From assembly GCA_963706785.1 (NCBI GenBank), contig CAVPNJ010000002.1:990798-1054797 (forward strand): a DNA stretch of 64,000 nucleotides, read 5' to 3'. The stretch comes from Pollutimonas sp963706785. GTDB lineage: Bacteria; Pseudomonadota; Gammaproteobacteria; Burkholderiales; Burkholderiaceae_B. Of the stretch, positions 36,533 to 44,572 are shown piece after piece. Under the pieces are notes generated by a model, which did no database searches, was not told the origin of the DNA, and saw only the letters and a program-made list of their open reading frames with translations. Made by a program: the position numbers and the translations under genes. Position 1 is the first letter of the stretch. Each line of letters opens with the position of its first letter.

Positions 36533-37189
36533 ATGCGACTGATTCTGCTCGGTCCACCCGGTGCGGGTAAAGGTACCCAAGCGGCATTCATTACCGAAAA
36601 ATTTGGCATACCCCAAATTTCTACCGGCGATATGCTGCGTGCCGCGGTCAAAGCTCAAACACCTCTTGGCCTTGAAGCCAAGAAAATTATGGATGCCGGC
36701 GGCTTGGTGTCCGACGACATCATTATCGGTCTGGTACGTGATCGCCTGAAAGAGTCGGACTGCCGGGATGGGTATTTGTTCGATGGCTTTCCAAGAACGA
36801 TTCCTCAGGCCGATGCGCTCAAGCACGCCGATGTGGGACTTGATTTCGTAGTCGAAATCGTTGTCCCCGAAGAAAACATTATCGAGCGCATGAGCGGCCG
36901 CCGTGTTCACCCTGCAAGCGGACGCAGTTACCACGTTAAATTCAATCCGCCCAAGGTTCCGGGTCTGGATGATATTACCCACGAGCCCTTGGTTCAACGC
37001 GACGACGACCGGGAAGAAACAGTGCGTCACCGTCTTTCTGTGTATCGGGATCAAACCCGGCCACTGGTCGATTATTACTCGCAATGGGCCGATTCCGGCG
37101 CTGCCGGGGCTCCAGTCTATCGGCAGCTTTCCGGGCTGGGAACAGTCGATGAAATTAAGGATCGGGTCTTTCAGGCTCTGCAGACTTAA
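36533..37189 (+). CDS. adk: Adenylate kinase
   Basis: A 218-residue long-form adenylate kinase that equilibrates ATP and AMP with ADP. It begins MRLILLGPPGAGKGTQAAF (P-loop), followed by QISTGDMLRAAVK, DGYLFDGFPRTIPQADAL and the LID region SGRRVHPASGRSYHVKFNPP. The LID lacks the four zinc-binding cysteines of some Gram-positive enzymes, as expected here. The ATG at 36533 follows a near-perfect AGGAGGA ribosome site; the frame is open 35 codons further upstream but not conserved. Confidence 0.96.
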   Translation: MRLILLGPPGAGKGTQAAFITEKFGIPQISTGDMLRAAVKAQTPLGLEAKKIMDAGGLVSDDIIIGLVRDRLKESDCRDGYLFDGFPRTIPQADALKHADVGLDFVVEIVVPEENIIERMSGRRVHPASGRSYHVKFNPPKVPGLDDITHEPLVQRDDDREETVRHRLSVYRDQTRPLVDYYSQWADSGAAGAPVYRQLSGLGTVDEIKDRVFQALQT

Positions 37190-37216
37190 GTCGTCGCTTT
37201 CGTTCAGGCATAGCGT

Positions 37217-37253
37217 AATACGCGTACTTCGACAAGCTTGAAGCGCGCGTATT
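37217..37253. terminator. Hairpin between adk and the SDR gene
   Basis: AATACGCGTACTTC (37217-37230) and GAAGCGCGCGTATT (37240-37253) pair over 14 positions with about one mismatch and one G-T pair around a 9-base loop, 28 bases after the adk stop. No T run follows. It is possibly a transcript end or a processing stem. Confidence 0.45.
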
Positions 37254-37299
37254 GCGCCGCACTGACTCAGGTATCAACCAAGATCAATCGAGAGAATCC

Positions 37300-38057
37300 A
37301 TGGAAATCAAGAACAAGGTATTTATCGTTACGGGCGGCGCATCGGGCCTTGGAGCCGGCACCGCACGCATGCTTGTAGCCGAAGGCGCGCAGGTCATATT
37401 GGCTGACGTCCAGGACGAAGCGGGAAAAAACTCGCTGACGAATTGGGTCAAACCTATGTTCATTGCGACGTTACCCAAGAAGCTGATGGGCAGGCAGTCG
37501 TCTCTGCCGCATTAAAAGCGGGTGCACTTTTCGGCGTGGTCAACTGCGCCGGCGTAGCCCCAGCCTCTCGCACGGTCGGCAAAAATGGACCGCACGCGTT
37601 GGACCTGTTCCAGAAAGTGGTCATGATCAATCTGGTGGGCACCTTCAACATGACGCGTCTGGCCGCAGCTGCCATGAGCGACAACACGCCAGAGCCAACA
37701 GGTGAGCGTGGCGTTCTAATCAATACCGCGTCCGTAGCAGCGTACGACGGACAAATTGGTCAGGCAGCGTATGCCGCTTCTAAGGCAGGCGTAGTTGGAA
37801 TGACCTTGCCCGTAGCCCGCGACCTGTCAAAAGTTGGTATCCGTTGTGTAACCATTGCACCCGGCATCTTCGGCACCCCAATGATCTTCGGTATGCCGCA
37901 GGAAGTGCAGGATTCTCTTGCCGCGAGCGTTCCTTTCCCCAATCGCCTGGGGCGCCCTGAAGATTATGCGAAACTGGTTAACAGCATTATCACGAACGAA
38001 ATGATCAATGGCGAGACTATCCGTCTAGATGGCGCGATTCGCATGGCGCCAAAATAA
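37300..38057 (+). CDS. HSD10-like short-chain dehydrogenase (one frameshift)
   Basis: NAD-dependent short-chain dehydrogenase similar to 3-hydroxyacyl-CoA / 2-methyl-3-hydroxybutyryl-CoA dehydrogenase (HSD10 type), probably acting in fatty-acid or branched-chain amino-acid breakdown. The Rossmann motif is VTGGASGLGAGTARML; the active site has INTASVAAYDGQIGQAAYAA with YAASK; the C-terminal SVPFPNRLGRPEDYAKLV is family-typical. The run of six A at 37425-37430 should be seven: adding one A restores KKLADELGQTYVHCDVTQEA across the two frames and gives 252 residues. A base-calling deletion in a homopolymer is likely. Confidence 0.88.
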
Positions 38058-38069
38058 CCGATTGAAGTA

Positions 38070-39626
38070 ATGAGTCTGCTACGGTCGGCCGCCACGGTCA
38101 GCAGCTTTACGCTGTTTTCGCGCATAACAGGATTAGTACGTGACGTCCTAATCGCCAGCGCGTTCGGGGCGGGACCGCTGACCGACGCCTTTTGGGTAGC
38201 GTTTCGCATACCCAATTTATTGCGCCGATTGTTTGCCGAAGGGGCGTTCTCCCAAGCTTTTGTACCAATTTTAGGGCACGTGCGCAGCTCGAAATCCGCT
38301 GAAGAAGTGCGGGTTCTGCTGGATCGAGTTGCCCTGCTACTGACGTTCGCCCTTATGCTGGTCACCCTGGCCGGCATGTTGGCCACGCCATGGGTCGTTA
38401 GTGCCATGGCCAGCGGCATGACTACTGCCGCAAAACAAACAGAATTCGACGCTGCTGTCTGGATGACACGGCTGATGTTTCCCTACATCGTCTGCATGTC
38501 GCTCGTGGCTTTCGCGTCAGGGGTGCTCAATACCTGGAGCCGGTTCGCGATTCCGGCATTCACACCGGTTCTCTTAAACATTTCGATGATAGGCGCGAGC
38601 CTGTTTCTTACGCCCTATTTCGAAACCCCCATCTATGCCTTAGCGGCTGGAGTCATGCTAGGCGGCGTAGCGCAACTTATCGTGCAATGGGCCGCCTTAG
38701 CGCGGCTGGGGCTAATGCCGCGCTACTCGCTTAGGGTACGCCAAGCCTGGCAAGATCCCATCGTACGCCGCATAATGCGCCAGATGGTACCGGCCATTCT
38801 GGGCGTGTCGGTTGCACAGATATCCCTGCTGATAAATACAAATATCGCAACGTGGTTAAGACCGGGTAGCGTAACCTGGCTTTCGTTTGCTGACCGCCTA
38901 ATGGAATTTCCCACCGCCTTACTTGGTATAGCCCTGGGAACTGTGCTGCTACCCAGCTTGTCGGCGGCACACGCCAAGCAAGACCACGCAGCCTACAGCG
39001 CCCTGCTGGACTGGGGATTGCGCCTCGTGCTGCTACTGGGCCTTCCGGCCGCGCTGGGCCTGGCGTTGCTATCAGACGGACTAGTCGCAACGTTATTCAA
39101 TTACGGCGCCTTTAGCGGGCACGACGTCATGCAGACACGGCTGGCGGTAATGGCCTATGCCGCTGGACTGATCGGACTACTTGCCATCAAGATACTGGCC
39201 CCCGGCTTCTATGCAAAGCAAGACATACGCACGCCGGTAAAAATCGCCGTGTTTGTGCTGATACTGACGCAGGTCTTCAATTTAGTGTTTGTCCCGATGT
39301 TCGCCCATGCAGGCCTTGCGCTGTCGATCGGGCTGGGGGCAAGCGTAAACGCGTTATTGCTGGTGACTCTGTTGCGCCGGCGCAAACTTTATGAGCCGGG
39401 CCCCGGTTGGATGCGCTTCGGGATTAAAATCATGCCAGCGCTTGCCGCGTTATCAGCGGTACTGTGGGCTGCCGACCAATCGTTGGATTGGGTCGCCTTA
39501 AGCGCACATCCTGGCCGGCGAGTCCTATGGCTGATCGGAGTCATTTGCGGCGCTGCCGGTGCTTATTTCGCCATGCTCTTTGCCTGCGGGTTCAGGCCTA
39601 TTGACTTTACACGACGGCGCAAGTGA
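38070..39626 (+). CDS. murJ: MurJ lipid II flippase
   Basis: A 518-residue membrane protein of the MurJ/MviN family with about 14 helices that moves lipid II across the inner membrane for peptidoglycan synthesis. Conserved stretches are SRITGLVRDVLIASAFGAGP, TDAFWVAFRIPNLLRRLFAE, GAFSQAFVPIL, the region INTNIATWLRPGSVTWLSFA and APGFYAKQDIRTPVKIA. The frame is intact and of usual length. It sits immediately upstream of rpsT, its usual partner in many proteobacteria; the rpsT promoter overlaps its last codons. Confidence 0.96.
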   Translation: MSLLRSAATVSSFTLFSRITGLVRDVLIASAFGAGPLTDAFWVAFRIPNLLRRLFAEGAFSQAFVPILGHVRSSKSAEEVRVLLDRVALLLTFALMLVTLAGMLATPWVVSAMASGMTTAAKQTEFDAAVWMTRLMFPYIVCMSLVAFASGVLNTWSRFAIPAFTPVLLNISMIGASLFLTPYFETPIYALAAGVMLGGVAQLIVQWAALARLGLMPRYSLRVRQAWQDPIVRRIMRQMVPAILGVSVAQISLLINTNIATWLRPGSVTWLSFADRLMEFPTALLGIALGTVLLPSLSAAHAKQDHAAYSALLDWGLRLVLLLGLPAALGLALLSDGLVATLFNYGAFSGHDVMQTRLAVMAYAAGLIGLLAIKILAPGFYAKQDIRTPVKIAVFVLILTQVFNLVFVPMFAHAGLALSIGLGASVNALLLVTLLRRRKLYEPGPGWMRFGIKIMPALAALSAVLWAADQSLDWVALSAHPGRRVLWLIGVICGAAGAYFAMLFACGFRPIDFTRRRK

Positions 39627-39630
39627 TATA
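39601..39630 (+). promoter_or_regulatory. Likely sigma70 promoter of rpsT
   Basis: TTGACT (39601-39606) and GATATA (39625-39630) are separated by 18 bases, overlapping the murJ stop codon. Transcription would begin about 60 bases before rpsT. Confidence 0.5.
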
Positions 39631-39698
39631 GAATAGCCGTCTTTGCCAAACTAAACCTAGCAGATCAGTCAGATCTAATAAAACGGATACGCAACACT

Positions 39699-39962
39699 AT
39701 GGCCAATACCGCCCAAGCTCGAAAACGCGCTCGTCAGTCGATTGAGCGCAACAAACACAACGCCAGCCTGCGCTCGATGCTTCGTACGTCGATCAAACGT
39801 GCACGTCAAGCTATCGAAGCCGGCGACAAAGCAGCGGCTGCTGAAGTTTTCCAAAAAACTACCAGCATTATCGACCGCGTTGCCGACAAGAACATCATTC
39901 ATAAAAACAAGGCTGCTCGCCACAAGAGCCGTCTTGCTGCTGCGGTTAAAGCATTAGCCTGA
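39699..39962 (+). CDS. rpsT: 30S ribosomal protein S20
   Basis: An 87-residue basic protein that binds 16S rRNA early in 30S assembly. The sequence ANTAQARKRARQSIERNKHN with LRSMLRTSIKRARQAIEAGD, then ADKNIIHKNKAARHKSRL, is diagnostic of S20. It is monocistronic here, with its own promoter in the end of murJ and a perfect intrinsic terminator shortly after the stop. The ATG lacks a strong ribosome site, as often for rpsT, which is autoregulated at translation in E. coli. Confidence 0.98.
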   Translation: MANTAQARKRARQSIERNKHNASLRSMLRTSIKRARQAIEAGDKAAAAEVFQKTTSIIDRVADKNIIHKNKAARHKSRLAAAVKALA

Positions 39963-40004
39963 TTGCTGTAATGGTTTAGTCGGCAAAACATTATGCTCGG
40001 CCAG

Positions 40005-40032
40005 AACGGGACGCTAAGGCGTCCCGTTTTTC
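40005..40032 (+). terminator. Rho-independent terminator of rpsT
   Basis: AACGGGACGC (40005-40014) and GCGTCCCGTT (40019-40028) form a perfect ten-pair stem with a TAAG loop, followed by T residues. It lies 42 bases after the rpsT stop. Confidence 0.92.
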
Positions 40033-40099
40033 GTTATGCGCGCCTGCGGTTATAGTTCGGTTTGCAAAAATAATTAACCAATCGAACTATGAGGCATTA

Positions 40100-41059
40100 A
40101 TGACAACAAGCAAACCCGTCCTGCTGCAGCTGCTGCCGTTTCCTTTCCCAGAAAACCAGGAGCGCCTTGTACAAGGCTTCAAGGTTATCGAACTTTGGAA
40201 GGAAGAAGACGCCGACGCGACAATCGCGGCCCATCAACACGAAATTGTGGCCTTGATTACCAGCGCCATGACTCCGACACGCGCCGCACTTATCGATAAG
40301 CTGCCGAATTTGCTAGCCATTTGCAGTAACGGTGTAGGCTACGATGCCATCGACGTGAAGTATGCTCAAGAAAAAGGCATACAAGTCAGCAATACTCCAG
40401 ATGTTCTTAACGATTGCGTGGCGGACCTTGCTCTGGGCCTGCTGCTGGCGACGGCGCGCAAGCTCGCCCAGGGCGATCGTTACGTCAGGGCGAATCAGTG
40501 GGGAACCGATATAAAGTTTCCTCTTGGGGTCAAGGTCAGCGGTAAAAAGGTGGGCATTATCGGACTCGGGCGTATCGGCATGGCTATAGCGCAACGCGCG
40601 AGCGGCTTCGATATGCAGATCCGTTACCACAATCGCAATGCACGTAGCGATGTGAGTTACGGCTACGAGGGCTCGCTGGTTGATTTAGCGCACTGGGCCG
40701 ATTTCCTCGTTGTTGCCACAGTGGGCGGCCCATCGACGCGCCAGTTGGTGAACCAAGAAGTGCTGAACGCGCTGGGCCCTAAAGGAATACTGATCAATAT
40801 TGCACGAGGGTCGGTCGTGGATGAGAACGCACTGGTCAATGCCTTAGTTAGCGGGAAACTGGGTGGCGCAGGCCTTGATGTCTACGAATCCGAGCCGAAA
40901 GTACCGGATGCCCTGAAAACCCTGGATAATGTCGTCCTGGTACCGCATATCGCCAGTGCCACCACTGAAACTCGCAAGGCCATGGCGGACTTGGTTCTGG
41001 ACAACGCCGAGGCGTTCGCCAGTACAGGCAAGGTCATTACTCCCATACCGGCGCTTTAA
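40100..41059 (+). CDS. D-2-hydroxyacid dehydrogenase (GhrB-like)
   Basis: A 319-residue NAD(P)-dependent D-isomer 2-hydroxyacid dehydrogenase, similar to glyoxylate/hydroxypyruvate reductases. The nucleotide-binding fold has GKKVGIIGLGRIGMAIAQRA. The catalytic residues are the arginine in LINIARGSVVDENAL, the glutamate in GLDVYESEPKVPDAL and the histidine in VLVPHIASATTETR. The preceding region ICSNGVGYDAIDVKYAQEKG is also typical. The ATG at 40100 has a GAGG site. The actual substrate is not decided by the sequence. The MotA-like gene follows after 16 bases but is probably unrelated in function. Confidence 0.93.
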   Translation: MTTSKPVLLQLLPFPFPENQERLVQGFKVIELWKEEDADATIAAHQHEIVALITSAMTPTRAALIDKLPNLLAICSNGVGYDAIDVKYAQEKGIQVSNTPDVLNDCVADLALGLLLATARKLAQGDRYVRANQWGTDIKFPLGVKVSGKKVGIIGLGRIGMAIAQRASGFDMQIRYHNRNARSDVSYGYEGSLVDLAHWADFLVVATVGGPSTRQLVNQEVLNALGPKGILINIARGSVVDENALVNALVSGKLGGAGLDVYESEPKVPDALKTLDNVVLVPHIASATTETRKAMADLVLDNAEAFASTGKVITPIPAL

Positions 41060-41075
41060 GCAAGATAAGATTAAG

Positions 41076-41900
41076 ATGCAAAAAATTCGCTTCATGAATC
41101 CGTCTACTCTGATAGGCATAGTGGCCAGCGTCCTTCTGCTGGGAGTGGTGCTGTTCTTCTCGGCAGAAGATCCGGCACTGTTCATCGACCTCCCCAGCCT
41201 TGCCATCGTTCTAGTCGGGACGTTGGCGGCCACTTTTATCAGCTACCCGCTAAGCGAAGTGGTCCGCATTTTTGGATTGATTCGTACGGTAGTGCGAAAT
41301 GAGCATCTTTATACCGCTAACGACATTGAGGATCTTGTCGCCATTTCGCGCATATGGATGAATGGCGACATCCGAGCGGTCGAAGAAGCACTTGAGACCG
41401 TCTCGAATCCTTTCCTGAAAACCGGCGTGCAGCTGGTTATCGATATGACTCCTGAGGAAGACATACTCGACCTACTTGCATGGCGCATTTCCAGACTGCG
41501 GGCCAAGGAGCATGCCGAAGCCCAATTGTTTCGAATGATGGCCAATTATGCTCCGGCTTTCGGCATGGTCGGCACCTTGATTGGGCTAGTCAATTTGCTG
41601 TTCTTGCTGGGCGATGGCGACATGACCTCCATCGGTCAGCATATGGCATTGGCGTTGATGACCACCTTCTACGGCGTATTGCTTGCCAACCTGCTATTCA
41701 AACCGGTTGCCGTGAAGCTGGAGCGACGCACGGAACAACGCGTAGCATTAATGAATATGGTGCTACAAGGCATTTCGATGATGTGTAAAAAACGCAGTCC
41801 CACGCTAATGCGTGAAACGTTGAATTCGTTCATGGCCGAGTATCACGATGAAATTAACGACGATACCAGCCGCCGTCTGCAAGCCACAGCCGAGTCCTGA
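41076..41900 (+). CDS. MotA/PomA-like stator protein
   Basis: A 274-residue MotA-family inner-membrane protein with four hydrophobic segments: TLIGIVASVLLLGVVLFF, LAIVLVGTLAATFISYPL, and the paired helices in YAPAFGMVGTLIGLVNLLFL and MALALMTTFYGVLLANLLF. The length and the paired proton-pathway helices fit the PomA/MotA group rather than ExbB. The ATG at 41076 starts MQKIRFMNPSTLIGIV; the frame is open further upstream inside the previous gene. An OmpA-domain partner follows 11 bases later. No flagellar or chemotaxis gene is nearby, so a role in another ion-driven process is possible. Confidence 0.85.
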   Translation: MQKIRFMNPSTLIGIVASVLLLGVVLFFSAEDPALFIDLPSLAIVLVGTLAATFISYPLSEVVRIFGLIRTVVRNEHLYTANDIEDLVAISRIWMNGDIRAVEEALETVSNPFLKTGVQLVIDMTPEEDILDLLAWRISRLRAKEHAEAQLFRMMANYAPAFGMVGTLIGLVNLLFLLGDGDMTSIGQHMALALMTTFYGVLLANLLFKPVAVKLERRTEQRVALMNMVLQGISMMCKKRSPTLMRETLNSFMAEYHDEINDDTSRRLQATAES

Positions 41901-41911
41901 CACTACGCGCA

Positions 41912-43061
41912 ATGCTGAACAACTCTAACCGGTATGAATCCGTCCGCGACAATGGCATGCGGGCCCAAAAAGGTGAGACCCCTCTTTCACGTATCGCGGC
42001 GCGTCAACGTGAGCTCGAGGCCGAGCTCGCCGCTGCGCGCAGGGCCAACAGCCATGCTCGGCGTAAACCGGATCGCAGGCAGTGGCATGTTGCGGCGCAG
42101 AGTCACGAAGACGAAGGCTGGTTTACGACCTACCTGGACGTTATGACGCTGCTTCTGGTGCTACTCGTCGTGATGCTATCGTTCTCAGGCACCAGCGCCC
42201 TGAAGGGCTTCCAGCAAGCCACTTCAATCCCTTCGGCAAGTAGCGCTACGACCGCCCTGCCGGCGTTGCCAACGGCCCCACCAACGCTCGTGACCCCGAT
42301 TCCCATAGGCATTGGACTGTTGCCGGCTCCTTATGGCCTGCTCCCGGAAATCGGCATACGCCACGTATACGACACGCCTCTCGAGAATGTTACGCCTGTC
42401 ACCGAGCTCGCCCGCGATGACGAAATGCCAACAGACACCGCCGCGAGCGAAAACGAAGCTCAATCGGCAGAAGTCGTAGCCTCGACCAAAGAAGCCGAAC
42501 CGGCAGACATTGCAATATCTGCCCCATCATCGACTTCCACTGTTGAAGCCCACACACCCACGCCGGTTGCGTACCAATCTGCCGGCTGCCGATAAGCCGG
42601 CGGACACCGCAGGGCAAGCTGCTGATTTGTTGGCTGGCTTACCACTCGACAAACTTGGAGACGATATAGACGTTATCGTCAATGAACGTTCAGTAAGCTT
42701 CCGGATAAAAAGCGAGATTCTATTCAGCTCGGCTCAAGCGGACTTAAGTCTGGAAGGGTTGGCAGTACTCAAGCAGCTGATTCCCGTCTTTAACAGCGTT
42801 GAACATTCGATTACGGTGGAAGGCCACACAGACTCGGTGCCGATGCTGCGCAACCGCCGCTTCCCATCAAATTGGGAACTTTCTGGAGCCCGGGCCGCCA
42901 GCGTTGTCCGGTATCTCGAGGCTAATGGCGTAGCCAGCGAGCGTTTGCGCGCAATCGGGAATGCCTATACCAGACCGCTAGCCTCTAACGATACGCCGGA
43001 GGGCCGAGCCAGCAATCGACGCGTCGATTTGATCATGGAACGGAAGCAGCAGCAGGAATGA
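41912..43061 (+). CDS. MotB-like OmpA-domain stator partner (one frameshift)
   Basis: Partner of the MotA-like protein: cytoplasmic N-terminus, one membrane helix with the expected aspartate (FTTYLDVMTLLLVLLVVML), a long proline/alanine/threonine-rich linker (residues 100-230) and a C-terminal OmpA peptidoglycan-binding domain with ITVEGHTDSVPM and ANGVASERLRAIG. The first frame ends at 42595; the OmpA part lies in another frame, joined near 42571 where one base is extra. The corrected length is 382 residues. The unusually long low-complexity linker differs from standard MotB. The break is probably artefactual, as the domain itself is intact. Confidence 0.82.
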
Positions 43062-43063
43062 GG

Positions 43064-43375
43064 TCAGGCTGAAAAAGGCGCCTTTTTGACCTCGCGCTCG
43101 GTAAGTTGCAGATGATTGTCAGTGGCGAAGTCATAGACAAATTTCCATGCGAGCGGCTCAAGGTCGCGCAGGCGTTTGTCTACCACGACGCATCGGATTC
43201 CGTCGACAACAACCGGAACAACATAAGGGGAGTAGGTGTTGGGCCCTCCGCTGGAACCGGCGGGGCGAAACTGAGACATCACACCGGCAAGGCGCTCTGC
43301 CCAATCACTAGGGCGAAAACGGTGGCCTTCCAACGTAATACCGTGAATTACTAATTGCTGCACAAGATGTGTCAT
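43064..43375 (-). CDS. DUF3579 family protein
   Basis: A 103-residue cytoplasmic protein of the DUF3579 family, restricted largely to betaproteobacteria and of unknown function. It begins MTHLVQQLVIHGITLEGHRF and contains RPSDWAERLAGVMSQF, YSPYVVPVVVDGIRCVVVD and a mixed-charge C-terminus. It is encoded divergently from argF, an association seen in many Burkholderiales. Convergent with the MotB-like gene, its stop lies two bases from that gene's stop. There is no motif that allows a function to be named. Confidence 0.85.
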   Translation of the reverse strand: MTHLVQQLVIHGITLEGHRFRPSDWAERLAGVMSQFRPAGSSGGPNTYSPYVVPVVVDGIRCVVVDKRLRDLEPLAWKFVYDFATDNHLQLTEREVKKAPFSA

Positions 43376-43533
43376 AGACTCCCGCGGACAATCGCACCTA
43401 TTTCAGGTGTACAAAACTTTCCCTGCGCCGCGAATTGTATATGATAGCCACTTCGATGGACTGCTTGCCTGACTAAGGCGTCAGCCCAATAGCAGTAATT
43501 TGCCCTTATAAAGGTCAAACCGTTTTTGCTGAT

Positions 43534-43562
43534 AGCCATCTTGCAGGGTAAGATGGCTCTTT
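43534..43562 (+). terminator. Terminator-like hairpin in the argF leader
   Basis: AGCCATCTT (43534-43542) and AAGATGGCT (43550-43558) form a perfect nine-pair stem with a seven-base loop, followed by CTTTT. It ends only about 15 bases before the argF ATG, so it would stop or stall transcripts entering argF. It may be an attenuator or the end of a short leader RNA. Confidence 0.55.
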
Positions 43563-43577
43563 TACACAAGGCTTATT

Positions 43578-44519
43578 ATGTCTGGCGCCATACCGCAAAC
43601 AGGTCCACTTCGGCATTTCCTGCAATTTCGCGACCTATCGAAAACCGAGATCCAATACGTCCTGGACCGCGCTCGGCTTATAAAGAATAAATTCAAGCGC
43701 TACGAGCCGCACCACACGCTTCACGATCGCAACTTGGCAATGGTTTTTGAAAAAGCCAGCACACGTACGCGAGTATCGTTCGAAGCAGGTATGTATCAAC
43801 TCGGGGGTTCAGTCATACATCTTACCACCGGCGACTCCCAGCTCGGGCGCTCGGAACCGATCGAAGACACTGCCCGCGTTATTTCGCGCATGGTTGATGT
43901 GGTCATGATCCGCACCTTCGAACAGACGCGCATCGAACGCTTTGCGGCACATTCGCGGGTACCAGTCATCAACGGGCTCACCAACGAATTCCACCCTTGT
44001 CAGATCCTCGCCGATATCTTCACCTTTATCGAGCACCAGGGGCCGATAGCGGGCAAAACAGTGGCATGGATAGGTGATGGCAACAATATGGCCTACACCT
44101 GGCTCCAGGCGGCTGAAATGCTCGGTTTCCAGTTACACGTGTCCGCCCCCGCCGGATACCAGCTCGACCCCCAACGCATCGGCCAGCCAGCCCCATCGAT
44201 TCTGCAAGAGTTTGCTGACCCCATGGAAGCATGTCGTGGTGCCCATCTGGTCACCACAGACGTCTGGACCAGTATGGGCTATGAAGCCGAAAACGAGGAA
44301 CGCCGCAAAGCGTTCGCCGATTGGTGCGTCGACGCCGAAATGATGGCCGTCGCCGATCCCAAGGCCATCTTCATGCACTGCCTGCCGGCTCATCGCGGCG
44401 AGGAAGTCACCGGCGACGTTATCGACGGACCGCAAAGTGTCGTATGGGACGAGGCCGAAAACCGCCTTCACGTACAAAAGGCGCTGATGGAATTCCTGCT
44501 ATTGGGCCAAATCGATTAA
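43578..44519 (+). CDS. argF: Ornithine carbamoyltransferase
   Basis: A 313-residue enzyme that forms citrulline from ornithine and carbamoyl phosphate in arginine biosynthesis. The carbamoyl-phosphate site is KASTRTRVSFEAGMYQLGG; other active-site motifs are NEFHPCQILADIFTFIEH, WIGDGNNMAYTWLQAAEMLG and FMHCLPAHRGEEVTGDVIDG. The frame is intact. It is followed by argG in the opposite orientation, the next pathway step. A terminator-like hairpin directly precedes the start codon, suggesting control by attenuation or an upstream small transcript. Confidence 0.97.
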   Translation: MSGAIPQTGPLRHFLQFRDLSKTEIQYVLDRARLIKNKFKRYEPHHTLHDRNLAMVFEKASTRTRVSFEAGMYQLGGSVIHLTTGDSQLGRSEPIEDTARVISRMVDVVMIRTFEQTRIERFAAHSRVPVINGLTNEFHPCQILADIFTFIEHQGPIAGKTVAWIGDGNNMAYTWLQAAEMLGFQLHVSAPAGYQLDPQRIGQPAPSILQEFADPMEACRGAHLVTTDVWTSMGYEAENEERRKAFADWCVDAEMMAVADPKAIFMHCLPAHRGEEVTGDVIDGPQSVVWDEAENRLHVQKALMEFLLLGQID

Positions 44520-44550
44520 AAAAAACGGCACCCACTTAATCGGGTGCCGT
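44517..44550 (-). terminator. Rho-independent terminator of argG
   Basis: On the minus strand ACGGCACCC (44550-44542) pairs perfectly with GGGTGCCGT (44533-44525) around eight bases and is followed by eight T. It lies 22 bases after the argG stop and abuts the argF stop from the other side. Confidence 0.9.
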
Positions 44551-44572
44551 CGATGACAAAAGAGGCTTTCGC

